Position numbers and translations under genes: made by a program | Origin: Reyranella sp. | GTDB lineage: Bacteria > Pseudomonadota > Alphaproteobacteria > Reyranellales > Reyranellaceae | Length of the DNA: 64,000 bases | Direction of reading: 5' to 3' | Assembly: GCA_029946105.1 (NCBI GenBank) | Contig: JAQSDW010000242.1 | Span: 27,492 to 91,491, forward strand | Part shown: positions 40,947 to 50,500 of the stretch, piece by piece | Numbering within the stretch: position 1 is the stretch's first letter | Layout: each line of letters opens with the position of its first letter | The notes under the pieces: generated by a model | What the model was told of the DNA's origin: nothing | Databases searched by the model: none | Seen by the model: the letters and a program-made list of their open reading frames with translations, nothing else

Positions 40947-41549
40947 TCAGGCTCTGGGAGATCTGCCGGCCATGCGGCGAATGGGGATCATGGCCAGGCG
41001 TGCCAGCTTGGGCAGCAGCCACACCAGCAGGGCGACGAAGGCGGCCAGAAAACACAGGAATGTGATGGGGAAGGCGATCGCCAGCGCCAAGCCGCCGATC
41101 ACGGTAACGTCCTCGGTGAGCGAGGCGGCGATATTGCTGAAGGGCTCGGGCGACGTGTTGATGAGCACCCGCGAGCCGGTCTTGGCGACGTGCGTGCCCG
41201 CCGCCAGGGTGCCGCCCAGCAGTCCTGCGATGACGGCAACCTCGGGGCTGAGGCCTGCCATTGCGCCGTAGGCCAGCAGGAAGCCTGCCGGAATCCGCAC
41301 GAAGGTCTGCAGCACGTCGTTGATGCTGTCGATGTAAGGAATCTTGTCGGCGAAGAAATTGAGCACGAACAGGAGCGCCGCCACCCCCAGGACCCAGGGC
41401 GAGGCCAGCACCTGGAGATCGTGCGGCAGCGCCACCAGGCCCAGGCGCTGGGCGGCGCCCAGGACCACCACGGCGGCATAGGCATTGAGACCGCTCGCCC
41501 AGCCGGCGCCGAGGGCCACGGCAATCGCCGCGAGGGTCTCGGCGCTCAT
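40947..41549 (-). CDS. DUF4126-family membrane protein
   Basis: 200 aa with about five hydrophobic helices. The GWASGLNAYAAV start, FFADKIPYIDSINDVLQTF and the Gly/Ala-rich third region (AGLLGGTLAAGTHVAKTGSRVLINTSPEP, given by its key residues Gly-Gly and Lys-Thr) fit the DUF4126 pattern. No function is known. It starts 10 bases after the recR stop on the same strand, so it may be cotranscribed with dnaX-ybaB-recR. Confidence 0.8.
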   Translation of the reverse strand: MSAETLAAIAVALGAGWASGLNAYAAVVVLGAAQRLGLVALPHDLQVLASPWVLGVAALLFVLNFFADKIPYIDSINDVLQTFVRIPAGFLLAYGAMAGLSPEVAVIAGLLGGTLAAGTHVAKTGSRVLINTSPEPFSNIAASLTEDVTVIGGLALAIAFPITFLCFLAAFVALLVWLLPKLARLAMIPIRRMAGRSPRA

Positions 41550-41559
41550 CGGTCGGATC

Positions 41560-42153
41560 TCAAAGCGCGCGCCGGGCCTTGAGGGCAGTCGCCAGCGTGC
41601 CGTCGTCCAGCCAGTCGAGTTCGCCGCCGACAGGGACGCCGTGGGCGAGCCGGGTGAGCGGCACGTCCAGTTCGGCCAGCCGTTCGGCCAGATAGTGGGC
41701 GGTGGTCTGGCCGTCGACGGTGGCGTTGGTCGCCATGATCACCTCTCGGATGCCGCCGGCGCCGACGCGCTTCACCAGGGTTGCGATATTGAGCTCTTCC
41801 GGTCCGATGCCATCGAGCGCCGACAGCGAGCCGCCGAGCACGTGATAGCGGCCGGGAAATATCTTGCCGCGCTCCATGGCCCAGAGGTCGCCGACGTCCT
41901 CGACCACGCAGAGCAACCCCGCATCGCGCTTGGGATCGGCACAGATCGAACAGGGATCGACGGTGTCGAGATTGCCGCACGCCGAGCAGGCGCGGATCGC
42001 CCGCGCCGCGTCGGCCAATGCAGCGCTCAGCGGCTGCATCAGCGTTTCGCGCTTCTTCAGGAGATGCAGCGCCACGCGGCGGGCCGACCGCGGGCCGAGG
42101 CCCGGCAGGCGGCCCAGCAGCTGGATCAGCCGTTCGATCTCGGGACCAATCAT
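41560..42153 (-). CDS. recR: Recombination protein RecR
   Basis: 197 aa. DNA clamp-like partner of RecF/RecO. The N-terminal helix-hairpin-helix [14 protein letters not shown], the four-Cys zinc finger ([16 protein letters not shown]) and the Toprim domain ([27 protein letters not shown]) are intact. The ATG at 42153 fits the family start; the open frame to 42201 overlaps ybaB and is unsupported. It belongs to the conserved dnaX-ybaB-recR cluster. Confidence 0.96.
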   Translation of the reverse strand: MIGPEIERLIQLLGRLPGLGPRSARRVALHLLKKRETLMQPLSAALADAARAIRACSACGNLDTVDPCSICADPKRDAGLLCVVEDVGDLWAMERGKIFPGRYHVLGGSLSALDGIGPEELNIATLVKRVGAGGIREVIMATNATVDGQTTAHYLAERLAELDVPLTRLAHGVPVGGELDWLDDGTLATALKARRAL

Positions 42154-42166
42154 CGAGAGATTGAAG

Positions 42167-42496
42167 CTAGAGTTTGAAGCCGGGCGGCAGCGGCAGGCCA
42201 CCGGTGATGGTCTTCATCTGCTCCTGCACCGTCTGCTCGACCTTGGTCCGGGCGTCGTTGGCGGCGGCCACGATCAGGTCCTCGACCACGCCCTTGTCGG
42301 CCGGCACGAACAGCGAGGAGTCGATCTCGACCCGGCGGGTCTCGTTCTTGCCGTTCACCGTGACCTTGACCAGGCCGGCGCCGGAGCTGCCGATGATCTC
42401 CAGCCGCTCGAGCGTCGCCTGCATCTCCTGCATCTTCTGCTGCATCGCCTGCGCCTGCTGCATCAGGCCGCCGAGGTCCTTGAGTTTGTCGAACAT
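42167..42496 (-). CDS. YbaB/EbfC-family nucleoid-associated protein
   Basis: 109 aa. A small DNA-binding protein with an N-terminal coiled-coil rich in Gln/Met ([18 protein letters not shown]) and the conserved [18 protein letters not shown] strand. Its ATG overlaps the dnaX TGA (TGATG), and recR starts 13 bases further on. Confidence 0.95.
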   Translation of the reverse strand: MFDKLKDLGGLMQQAQAMQQKMQEMQATLERLEIIGSSGAGLVKVTVNGKNETRRVEIDSSLFVPADKGVVEDLIVAAANDARTKVEQTVQEQMKTITGGLPLPPGFKL

Positions 42497-44274
42497 CAGA
42501 ACTCGCTTTCGGGAATGTCGTCGTCCGCGGGATATTCCTCGGCCGGGGGTGGCTCTTCGCCGGGCGGTCCCGCGAGGCCTGCGAGGAGCGAGGTCTGCTC
42601 GCCCTTGCGGCGGACCGTGTCGAGCTTCGCCCCGGGGAAGGTTTTCAGGATGGCCTGGACCAGGGGATTTTCCTCGGCCTGGCTGCGCAGGTCGTCGGCC
42701 TTGGTCGCCTTCTGCGCGACCAGCGTGGGCTTGCCGGCGTCGCTCGAGACCGAGGCGATCCAGCGCCGCCCGGTCCAGCGGCTCAGGCAGTCGCTCAAGC
42801 GGTGGGCGAGATCGGGTGGCGCCTGCGGCTCGGGCCGGAACTCGATCAGCCCCGGCTCGCAGCGCACCTCGTGCACATGGTGCATCAGGTAGTTGACCAG
42901 GCGCGCCTCGCGCTTGGTCTCGAACAGCGCCACCACCTCGGTGAAGTTTTTCGGCGCCGGCAGTGCCTCGGCAGGCTGTCCGACAGCGGTGACGGGCTGT
43001 GTCGCCAGACGCGCCGCCGCACCGCCGCCACCACCGCGCGGCGCCGGGGCTTCCGCGCCATTGCTCGGGGCGCCGCTCTGCAGCGTCTTGATCGCATCGG
43101 CAGGCGAGGGCAGGTCGGCCACGTAGCAGAGCCGGATCAGGGCCATTTCGGCGGCCCGGAGCGGCGAGGGCGCGGTGAGTGTCTCCTGCAGGCCCTTCAT
43201 CAGCAGCGTCCAGGCCCGCGTGAGCGAGGCCATGGAAAGCTTGGCCGCCAGCGCCAGGCCCTGGGCGCGTTCGCTGTCGGCCGATCCTGCGGCCGCCTCG
43301 GGTGCGACCTTGAGCCGGGTCACCCAGTGCGTGAGCTCGAGCAGGTCCTGCAGGATGACCACCGGATCGGCGCCCGAGTCGTGCATCTCGCCGAGGGCTG
43401 CGACCACGGCCGGTGCGTCGCCGCGCATGATCTTTTCGAACAGTTCCAGCACGCGGCCGCGGTCGGCCAGACCCAGCATGTCGCGCACTTGGGCGGCATC
43501 GACCACGCCGCCGCCGTGGGCGATCGCCTGGTCGAGCATGGAAAGCCCGTCGCGCACCGAGCCGTCGGCGGCGCGGGCCAGGAGGCCCAGCGCCTCGGGC
43601 GAGATCTCGATCTTCTCGGCCTCGGAGATCTTGCCGAAGTGCGCGATCAGCACGTCCTGCGGCACGCGCTTGAGGTCAAAACGCTGGCAGCGGCTCAGCA
43701 CCGTCACCGGGACCTTGCGGATCTCGGTGGTGGCGAACAGGAACTTCACATGCGGCGGCGGCTCTTCCAGCGTCTTGAGCAGGGCGTTGAAGGCCTTCTC
43801 CGACAACATGTGCACTTCGTCGATGATGTAGACCTTGTAGCGCGCCGACACCGGGCGGTAGCGCACGCCCTCGATCAGCTCGCGCACGTCGTCGATACCG
43901 GTGCGCGAGGCCGCGTCCATCTCGATCACGTCGACATGGCGGTCCTCGGTGATGGCCTTGCAGTTGTCGCAGACGCCGCAGGGATCGACCGTCGGCCCGC
44001 CCCTGCCGTCGGCTCCGACGCAGTTGAGCGCGCGGGCGATGATGCGGGCGGTCGTGGTCTTGCCGACGCCGCGCACGCCCGTGAGCATGAAGGCGTGCGC
44101 GATGCGGCCAGATGCGATGGCGTTGCGCAGCGTGCGCACCATCGCCTCCTGGCCGACCAGGGTGGTGAAATCGGTGGGTCGGTATTTGCGGGCGAGGACG
44201 CGGTAGGGGAGCGCTTTGTCGGCAGACTTGTCGCCACTGCCTTTGTCGCCAGTCCCTTTGGTGGCTTGCGCCAT
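42496..44274 (-). CDS. dnaX: DNA polymerase III gamma/tau subunit
   Basis: 592 aa. Clamp-loader ATPase of the replisome. Walker A GVRGVGKTTTAR (about residue 47), the zinc site (Cys at ALNCVGADG, PCGVCDNC), Walker B VYIIDEVHMLS and sensor 1 LFATTE are present; the C-terminal tau region contains an alphaproteobacterial-type domain (about 440-560). The ATG at 44274 was used; a GTG at 44283 adds three residues. I saw no A-rich slippery sequence for a programmed frameshift. The SRP RNA gene lies 95 bases upstream. Confidence 0.95.
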   Translation of the reverse strand: MAQATKGTGDKGSGDKSADKALPYRVLARKYRPTDFTTLVGQEAMVRTLRNAIASGRIAHAFMLTGVRGVGKTTTARIIARALNCVGADGRGGPTVDPCGVCDNCKAITEDRHVDVIEMDAASRTGIDDVRELIEGVRYRPVSARYKVYIIDEVHMLSEKAFNALLKTLEEPPPHVKFLFATTEIRKVPVTVLSRCQRFDLKRVPQDVLIAHFGKISEAEKIEISPEALGLLARAADGSVRDGLSMLDQAIAHGGGVVDAAQVRDMLGLADRGRVLELFEKIMRGDAPAVVAALGEMHDSGADPVVILQDLLELTHWVTRLKVAPEAAAGSADSERAQGLALAAKLSMASLTRAWTLLMKGLQETLTAPSPLRAAEMALIRLCYVADLPSPADAIKTLQSGAPSNGAEAPAPRGGGGGAAARLATQPVTAVGQPAEALPAPKNFTEVVALFETKREARLVNYLMHHVHEVRCEPGLIEFRPEPQAPPDLAHRLSDCLSRWTGRRWIASVSSDAGKPTLVAQKATKADDLRSQAEENPLVQAILKTFPGAKLDTVRRKGEQTSLLAGLAGPPGEEPPPAEEYPADDDIPESEF

Positions 44275-44369
44275 GGCGATCACCCGCTCAAACGCCGTGG
44301 CCCTTTAAGTCCCGGCGGTCGTCGCGCCTGGGCGTCCCGCCCCCGCGACGGCGTGCGCGGGAAACAGGT

Positions 44370-44461
44370 GAGGGACCGACATGACCCGAAGCGAATTCGT
44401 TACGGCTGCTTCCTTCCGGATCTGACCGGGTTGGCGACTGCTCCGCCCACACCGGCCCCTC
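44370..44461 (-). ncRNA. ffs: Signal recognition particle RNA (4.5S type)
   Basis: About 92 nt. The conserved domain IV sequence is read on the - strand as GGTCAGATCCGGAAGGAAGC, with the GGAA tetraloop and asymmetric internal loop. The ends pair as GAGGGGCCGG with TCGGTCCCTC, which fixes the length. Together with Ffh it targets membrane proteins to the translocon. The position directly upstream of dnaX matches the common ffs-dnaX-ybaB-recR order. Confidence 0.95.
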
Positions 44462-44467
44462 AAGGGG

Positions 44468-44498
44468 ATTATATCAGGAGTCGGACCATCCCGCGCAA
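44468..44498 (-). promoter_or_regulatory. Promoter of the SRP RNA gene
   Basis: On the - strand, a perfect TATAAT (44468-44473) lies seven bases before the paired 5' end of the RNA; TTGCGC (44493-44498) is a -35 candidate with a 19-bp spacer. Confidence 0.65.
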
Positions 44499-44708
44499 GG
44501 GATGTAACGGGCCAATCCAGTACGCCGAAATGTCCTGTTTTCGTGTCCCAAATCGTGTTCATGAATAGGTGGACGCTACTTTCCTGTGGTCATTTTTGGC
44601 GAAATCCGCCTTCCTATTCAAAATCCGGCCAGAATCCTGCTGAACCTGCAACCCGGCCTTCTGCCCGTGACAGTTGTGGCGAGCGCGCCAAGCCGCTAGG
44701 CCTCGTGC

Positions 44709-45908
44709 ATGTGCCCCTCCAATGATGGCGGCGCGCCGGTCGTTGAGGCCAAGCCCGCGGGCGACCCCCCGGACTCCCTGCGCGCGCTCCCACAGCGTAT
44801 CCGCCAGCAGGAGATCCTCGCCGAACTGGGCGTGATCGCGCTCCAGGGCGCGGACTTCGACAAGCTTCTGGCCGAGGCCGCGCGCCTCACCGCCGAGGCG
44901 CTGCGGGCCGAATTCTGCAAGGTGCTGGAGCACGTTCCCTCCGAGAACCGGCTGCTGGTCCGCGCCGGCGTCGGCTGGGACGAGGGCGTCGTCGGCAAGG
45001 CCAGCATCGGCGCCGACCTTGCCTCGCCGGCAGGGTTTGCGCTGCGCACCGGCAAGCCGGTGATCTCCAACCATCTAGAGAACGAGGAGCGCTTCCGCAC
45101 GCCCGAGATCCTAGCCGAGCACGGCATCCACCGGGCGATGAACGTCATCCTGCAGGGCGACGGCCGGCCGTTCGGGGTGCTCGAGGTCGACAGCCGCTCG
45201 GAGGACGAGTTCGTCGAGGCCGACCTCGCCTTCCTGCAGGGCGCCGCCAACATCCTCGGCATGGCGATCGAGCGCGAGCGCCATGGGCGCAACCTCGAGG
45301 CGGCGCTGGAGCGCCACTATGTGCTGCTGAAGGAGATGGGCCATCGGGTGAAGAACAGCCTGATGATCGTCACCAGCATGTTGCAGCTTCAGGCGCGCGA
45401 CATCGGCGATCCCACCCTCACGCTCCATCTGGAAGAGGCGGCGCACCGCGTGTTGGCCGTGGCCCGGGCCCACGATCAGCTGTTCCAGGGCGCCGATATC
45501 GAGCGCATGGATCTCGGCAAGTACGTCGAAGGGATCTGCAAGGACCTCGACGACAGCGTTGCCCACTGCGTCATCCAGACCGAGGCGCAATACGAAATCG
45601 AGATTTCCACCGATCGCGCCATCTCGGCGGCGCTGGTCGTGAACGAGCTGATCGCCAACGCAGCGAAGCATGCCTACCGGGGCACGACGGGCGGAAAGAT
45701 CCGGGTCACCATTGCCGGCGCCGGAAAGGACAAGCTCTCGATCTCCGTGCGCGACGAAGGCGCGGGCCTGCCTCCGGGCTTCGACCTCGCCAGCTCGAAG
45801 GGACTGGGCATGCGGATCATCACGTCGTTCGTGGAGCAGCTGAACGGCACGGTCGAGATCCGTCCCCACAAGCCGGGAACCGAGTTCGTCGTCATCCTGC
45901 CGCGGTGA
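44709..45908 (+). CDS. GAF-domain sensor histidine kinase (HisKA_2/HWE type)
   Basis: 399 aa, with no membrane segment, so a soluble sensor. A GAF domain (about 40-190; VRAGVGWDEGVVGK, GDGRPFGVLEVDS) precedes the dimerisation/phosphoacceptor helix with His212 in LKEMGHRVKNSL, typical of the HisKA_2 group, then the ATPase domain with NELIANAAKHAY (N box), DEGAGLPPGF and KGLGMRII. No response regulator is adjacent; such orphan kinases in Alphaproteobacteria often feed the general stress response or light/redox pathways. It lies upstream of, and in the same direction as, the pga operon. Confidence 0.9.
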   Translation: MCPSNDGGAPVVEAKPAGDPPDSLRALPQRIRQQEILAELGVIALQGADFDKLLAEAARLTAEALRAEFCKVLEHVPSENRLLVRAGVGWDEGVVGKASIGADLASPAGFALRTGKPVISNHLENEERFRTPEILAEHGIHRAMNVILQGDGRPFGVLEVDSRSEDEFVEADLAFLQGAANILGMAIERERHGRNLEAALERHYVLLKEMGHRVKNSLMIVTSMLQLQARDIGDPTLTLHLEEAAHRVLAVARAHDQLFQGADIERMDLGKYVEGICKDLDDSVAHCVIQTEAQYEIEISTDRAISAALVVNELIANAAKHAYRGTTGGKIRVTIAGAGKDKLSISVRDEGAGLPPGFDLASSKGLGMRIITSFVEQLNGTVEIRPHKPGTEFVVILPR

Positions 45909-46434
45909 TCACCACACCTGCCGCTTAACTCTCAAGGTAGCTGGTACGTCCTCAAGCTCGCTGATATCTGCTGTCTGGCTGCAGTTTTTTCGTGGTTTAA
46001 CACGCCGATGTCACAGGGTCTGAATAAATAAATTATGCGCCGGCAAGTTGGAGAACCTGCAAAAGCCGGCAGCACGCCCCACGTGCAAATGCGTTTACCT
46101 CTTCCGCTCTGTTGTTTGACGCGAACCCTGCCGGACGAGCGCGACATGGATATCCATCTTGGTGACTCCGGTGGCCAAGAACGCGCCTCTTCAAATCGGC
46201 GTGGTGCCAATTATTTAGGAAAGACAATGGTGAAGCGTTCCTGCTTCATCATTCTCCGTCCGGTCAGGATTGCTTCGCGGATCGTCGTCGGCAATTGCAG
46301 CGTGCAAGTCTCGGCATTCTGCATCGTAGGCGCGGATTGATGTCGAGCCCTCTTCAGCTCCTGGAGTGCTCGATATGAACTGACCGCATTTGCATACCAG
46401 AGGAACCAAAAATTGGAGGGCTCGTTGGCAGGCA
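45909..46434 (+). other. 526-base intergenic region upstream of the pga operon
   Basis: AT-richer than its surroundings, with several A/T runs (around 45985 and 46022-46035) and a GCCGGC pair flanking 46043-46071. Short open frames exist (for example 46035-46340) but have no recognisable family, poor codon pattern and no good ribosome binding site. No terminator hairpin with a T-run was seen after the kinase. The region most likely holds the pga promoter and 5' leader; a GGAGGG at 46415-46420 may serve pgaA. Confidence 0.5.
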
Positions 46435-48798
46435 ATGCATTTTCGTCTTGCCACAGTTCTCATAGCTATAGCCACTTGCATCGCCAGTGTTGATAGTCGC
46501 GCTCAATCGGCGACTGAACAACGCGAGACTGCCGTGCGCCTCGCACGGGCCGGGGAGATGAAGAGAGCGCAAGACGATTTGCGCAGGCTGCTGGCTGCCG
46601 GAACGGACGACGGGCTGGTCGCGATGGATCTCGTGACCTTGCTGCAGCAGGACGGCAAGTCCGCCCAAGCGGCTGCATTGTTCGTCACCACCGCGAAGAC
46701 CGATCCGCCGGCCTATGCGCTGCTTGCCGCCATCCGTGCCAACCAGGCGATCGGCCGCCATGACGAAGCAAGGCGGCTCGCCCGCGAAGGAGCGCGACGC
46801 TTCCCTGCCGACCCGGCCTGGGGGCGCCTGCTGGCCTCGAGTCCGGTGGAGCGTCCGGCGACAGCGACGGCAGCACCCACCGTGCAGAGACTGATGGCGG
46901 AAGGCGACGCCCATCGCAAAGCACGCGACCTCTTCGGCGCTCTGGCGGCCTACACCGCGGCCATCAAGCTGGCGCCCACCGATCCCGCGCCGCGCCGTGA
47001 AGCCGCTGCCGTAATGATCGAGCTCGGCGGCCCCCATGGCGCCGCCATGATCGCCGGCGAGACCCCGACGATTGCCGCCGCTCAGGGCGCGGCGATGGAA
47101 CGCTGGGGCAAGCTCGTGCGCGACCCCGATCCGGCGCGCCGCTTCGACGGAACCGACGCGGCTCTTGCCCGTCTCGAGGCCCTTCTGGCGTCGACGCCTT
47201 CAGGCGAGCCTCGATTGAAGCGACAGCTCAGGCTGGATCGCATGGTTGCCTTGGCCGACCGCACGCGCATGGAGGAAGCCGCACGCGAGGGAGACTCGCT
47301 CAAGGCCGATAGTCCCTTGCCGCTCTATGCCGAACAAGCCTATGGCGCCGCGCTCCTGTACCTGCGCCGTCGTGAGGAGGCGCGCGCTGCCTTCGACCAC
47401 ATTCTCGCCAGTGAGCCCCACAACGTGCCGGCGCGCTACGGCCAGTTCTACGCCGCCGTCGAACTGGAGGATTTTCCGACCGCCTATGCGGCCATCGACC
47501 ACTTGCTGAAAGGCGACGAGCCGATCTGGCGACGCTATGTCAACGACCCGACGCGGTACGCCAACGTCGACCGCACCACCGCCGAAATTGCCGCCGCCGA
47601 TGCCCGGTTCTACGGCAACCAGCTGGGCGACGCGTGGGACCGCGTCTCGGTGCTGGCCAAGGCGGCGCCCGCTGACGCCCTGGTGCGGGTGTCGTCCGCC
47701 CAGATCGCGAACGCACGCGGGTGGCCGCGACTGGCCGACGCCGAAGCCCATATCGCCGCGAGCCTGGCCCCGCGCGAGCTGGGTGCCCAGATCATGCTGA
47801 TAGAGGTGGCCCTGGCCAACTTCCGCTATGCCGAGGCCAGCCGGCTGCTGGCCGAACTGGAGGCGCTGTACCCGGAGGACTCGGCCGTCCGGCGCGTGGG
47901 GCGTCTGGTCCGGGCACAGCGGGGATGGCTGTTCGAAGCCGAGGCGCGGCCGAGCAACAGCACGGGCGGCGGCGTCAACGAGATGGGCCAGGCTTTCCAG
48001 GTCTCAGGCCGGCTCTACTCGCCACCAATCGCCGACAACTGGCGGCTGTTCGCCCTGAACGACTACATTTCCGCCAATCCGATCGAAGGGTTCGGGCAGC
48101 GCGAGCGGGTCGGCGCCGGAGTCGAGCTGCGCCTGCCGGCGCTGCGCGCAACAGCGTTTCCGACCATGTCGTGGGGGACGCTCAATCGCGCCGGCGGCGG
48201 TGCCACCCTGGACTGGTTTCCGACCGACCAGATCTCGCTCGGCGTGTCGGCCGAGGCCTTCAGCATCGAGACCCCGCTCCGGGCCCTGTTCTACGGCATC
48301 ACCTCCGATCAGTATACCGTGCGGGCCGCCTATCGCTGGCACGAATCCCGCGCGCTTTCGGGCGTCGCCTCCTACCAGCCGTTCACCGACGGCAATCAGC
48401 GCCTGATTGCGGGACTCACCTATACCGAGCGCCTGATCGACGTCCCGAAGTTCGACCTGACCGCCCGCGCCGATCTGTACACTTCGTCGAACACGCTCCC
48501 CAACGCGCCCTACTTCAATCCCAGCGCCGACCTCGCGGCCACGGTGGGCTTTCTCGCCGAGCATGTCGCCTGGCGCTACTACGAGCGAAGCTTCACGCAG
48601 GCCTTGCGGGTGGATGCCGGCCTCTATGCCCAGCAGGGCTATGCCAGCGACTGGATCGCAATGGCCACCTACGAACATCGCTGGCGCATCGATCCGCGCA
48701 CCGAGTTTCGCTACGGCATCCAGGCAAGCCGCCGCGTCTACGACGGCGTCGAGGAGAAGAGCTACGGGCTCATCGTCGGGCTGCGGCAGAGAATCTGA
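46435..48798 (+). CDS. pgaA: PgaA-like outer-membrane exopolysaccharide export porin
   Basis: 787 aa. Exports (partly deacetylated) poly-N-acetylglucosamine through the outer membrane. A signal peptide (MHFRLATVLIAIATCIAS, cleavage near SRAQ) precedes a periplasmic TPR solenoid (about 25-500, helical Ala/Arg-rich repeats), then a C-terminal beta barrel of about 270 residues with alternating aromatic strands (FRYGIQASRRVYDG near the end). The ATG at 46435 is chosen because it begins the signal peptide. Its TGA overlaps the pgaB ATG by one base. Confidence 0.88.
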   Translation: MHFRLATVLIAIATCIASVDSRAQSATEQRETAVRLARAGEMKRAQDDLRRLLAAGTDDGLVAMDLVTLLQQDGKSAQAAALFVTTAKTDPPAYALLAAIRANQAIGRHDEARRLAREGARRFPADPAWGRLLASSPVERPATATAAPTVQRLMAEGDAHRKARDLFGALAAYTAAIKLAPTDPAPRREAAAVMIELGGPHGAAMIAGETPTIAAAQGAAMERWGKLVRDPDPARRFDGTDAALARLEALLASTPSGEPRLKRQLRLDRMVALADRTRMEEAAREGDSLKADSPLPLYAEQAYGAALLYLRRREEARAAFDHILASEPHNVPARYGQFYAAVELEDFPTAYAAIDHLLKGDEPIWRRYVNDPTRYANVDRTTAEIAAADARFYGNQLGDAWDRVSVLAKAAPADALVRVSSAQIANARGWPRLADAEAHIAASLAPRELGAQIMLIEVALANFRYAEASRLLAELEALYPEDSAVRRVGRLVRAQRGWLFEAEARPSNSTGGGVNEMGQAFQVSGRLYSPPIADNWRLFALNDYISANPIEGFGQRERVGAGVELRLPALRATAFPTMSWGTLNRAGGGATLDWFPTDQISLGVSAEAFSIETPLRALFYGITSDQYTVRAAYRWHESRALSGVASYQPFTDGNQRLIAGLTYTERLIDVPKFDLTARADLYTSSNTLPNAPYFNPSADLAATVGFLAEHVAWRYYERSFTQALRVDAGLYAQQGYASDWIAMATYEHRWRIDPRTEFRYGIQASRRVYDGVEEKSYGLIVGLRQRI

Positions 48799-50498
48799 TG
48801 CGCGTGCTGCTTTGCCTCCTACTTCTCTTCGCCGCCGGTGCGGCTAACGCACAGAGCACCGGCCGCCGGTTCGTCTCGGTGGCCTTCCACGATGTCGTCG
48901 ACACGCGCGAGGAGCTTACGACCGACGCCGTGACCTCCGATAAGCTCGTGCGCTTCTTCGACTGGTTGAAGGGCACTGGTTGGACCGTCGTCTCGCTCGA
49001 TGACGTGCTGGCCGCGCAGCAGGGCAAGCGACCATTGCCCGACAAGGCCATCCTCCTCACCTTCGACGACGGCTATCGCAGCCTCTACACCCGCGTCTTT
49101 CCGCTGCTGAAGATCTACCGCTATCCCGCCGTGGCGGCCGTGGTCGGAACCTGGATGGAAGGGGGCCCCGATAGCATCGTGCGCTACGGCGAGTTCGATG
49201 TACCGCGGTCGAAGTTCATCACCTGGGCCGAGGCGCGCGAGATGCAGGCCTCCGGCCTGGTCGAGTTCGCGTCGCACTCCTACGACCTGCACTGGGGCGC
49301 GCGGGCCAACCCGCAGGGCAACGCCGTCCCTGCCGCCCGCACCTGGCGCTACGATCCGGCCACGGAGCGTTACGAGAACGATCCCGCCCATCGCGCCCGG
49401 ATCCGCGCCGATCTCGACCGCTCGCGCCGCCAGATCGCCACGGGGCTCGGCCGTGCCCCCCGGGCCCTCGTCTGGCCGTTCGGCCGTTTCAGCGGGCCGG
49501 CTCTGGAGGAGGCGAAAAAGGCAGGCTTCTCCTTCGCCTTCACCCTGGAGGCGGAGCCGGCCGATGCCGGCGGGCCGCTGGCGCTGCATCGCTACTTTCC
49601 CAACCTCAACCCGGCGCTGGGTGAGATCGCCGACAACCTGCGCTTCGACGTCGAGGCTCCCGAGACCGTTCGCGTGGCCTGCATTGCCCTCGACAGTCTT
49701 GCTGCCCTGAATGGCCCCGCCCAGGACGCAGCGCTCGGCACGATGATCGAAAACCTCCGCACCTTGGGCGCCAACAAGGTCGTGATCGACGGGCAGGCCG
49801 CTCGGCCGTCGCCCGGCGCCGCCCTCGGCGACGTTTTCTTTCCCTCGCGCCTTCGCCCGATGAAGGCCGACCTTCTTTCCCGGGCGGCATGGCAGCTGCG
49901 GTCCAGGGCCAATGTCGAAGTCTATCTCCATCTGCCACTCCAGGCGGCGGTCGCCGCGGTGGGCGAGGCCGGTGTGCCGGTCCTGTATGCCGACATGCTC
50001 CGTCATGCGGCGGCCGACGGCATCGTCGTCGAGGCGCCGGGGCAACCGCCGTCGGCGGCCTCGACCCACAAGAACGCCGTGCGCAAAAGGCGCGCGGCCC
50101 TCGATCCGGCAACCCTCGATCCGGCGTCGCGTCAGGCCCTCAATGTCTATCGTGCGGCGACGGCAATCGATCCGTTGTTGCGCCTGATGCTGGCGTCGCC
50201 TGTGCGGGTGGGGCCGGCGGATTGGGCCGACTACGTTCTTCTGCCTCCGGTCGCCGATGCCAATGCCCTGGCGGCCGCAGCTTCGGAACTTCGGGCGCAG
50301 GGCTGGCTGCGGCCAGAATTCGCCGGACACGTCATCCTCGGCATGCCCACCGCGGCCGGGGCGCAGGTCGATGGACTGCGCCGCGCCCAGCACCAGGGCG
50401 CGACCGGCTTTGCGCTTTGTCCCGCGATGCCCGCGTTGCCGCCCAGCGCCGCGCTTGCTGCCGCGTTTTCCGCGGCGACCTTTCCCTACCGGCCCTGA
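48798..50498 (+). CDS. pgaB: Poly-beta-1,6-N-acetylglucosamine N-deacetylase PgaB, with degenerate C-terminal domain
   Basis: 566 aa. The NodB-type deacetylase domain (about 25-285) is intact: TFDDGY with Asp90/Asp91, and the metal ligands His160 and His165 in ASHSYDLHWG, with spacings equal to those of E. coli PgaB. The C-terminal domain (about 290-566) aligns with the PgaB hydrolase-type TIM barrel (VFFPSRLRPMKADLLSRAAW), but the position of the catalytic acidic motif reads ADGIVVEAPG, and the opening DLDYVYD-type strand reads ALDSLAALNG. The signal peptide lacks a lipobox Cys, so it is soluble in the periplasm. It overlaps pgaA by one base. Confidence 0.9.
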   Translation: MRVLLCLLLLFAAGAANAQSTGRRFVSVAFHDVVDTREELTTDAVTSDKLVRFFDWLKGTGWTVVSLDDVLAAQQGKRPLPDKAILLTFDDGYRSLYTRVFPLLKIYRYPAVAAVVGTWMEGGPDSIVRYGEFDVPRSKFITWAEAREMQASGLVEFASHSYDLHWGARANPQGNAVPAARTWRYDPATERYENDPAHRARIRADLDRSRRQIATGLGRAPRALVWPFGRFSGPALEEAKKAGFSFAFTLEAEPADAGGPLALHRYFPNLNPALGEIADNLRFDVEAPETVRVACIALDSLAALNGPAQDAALGTMIENLRTLGANKVVIDGQAARPSPGAALGDVFFPSRLRPMKADLLSRAAWQLRSRANVEVYLHLPLQAAVAAVGEAGVPVLYADMLRHAAADGIVVEAPGQPPSAASTHKNAVRKRRAALDPATLDPASRQALNVYRAATAIDPLLRLMLASPVRVGPADWADYVLLPPVADANALAAAASELRAQGWLRPEFAGHVILGMPTAAGAQVDGLRRAQHQGATGFALCPAMPALPPSAALAAAFSAATFPYRP

Positions 50499-50500
50499 TC

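Noticed and set aside
42496..44274. Programmed frameshift in dnaX
   Set aside because: No A-rich slippery heptamer followed by a stem was seen; the full-length frame is open.
46035..46340. A 101-residue open frame upstream of pgaA
   Set aside because: No family, no ribosome binding site, and atypical composition; likely chance.
47721..50498. A 925-residue open frame read as one protein covering pgaB
   Set aside because: The first 360 residues are an out-of-frame reading of pgaA; the signal peptide at 48798 marks the true start.
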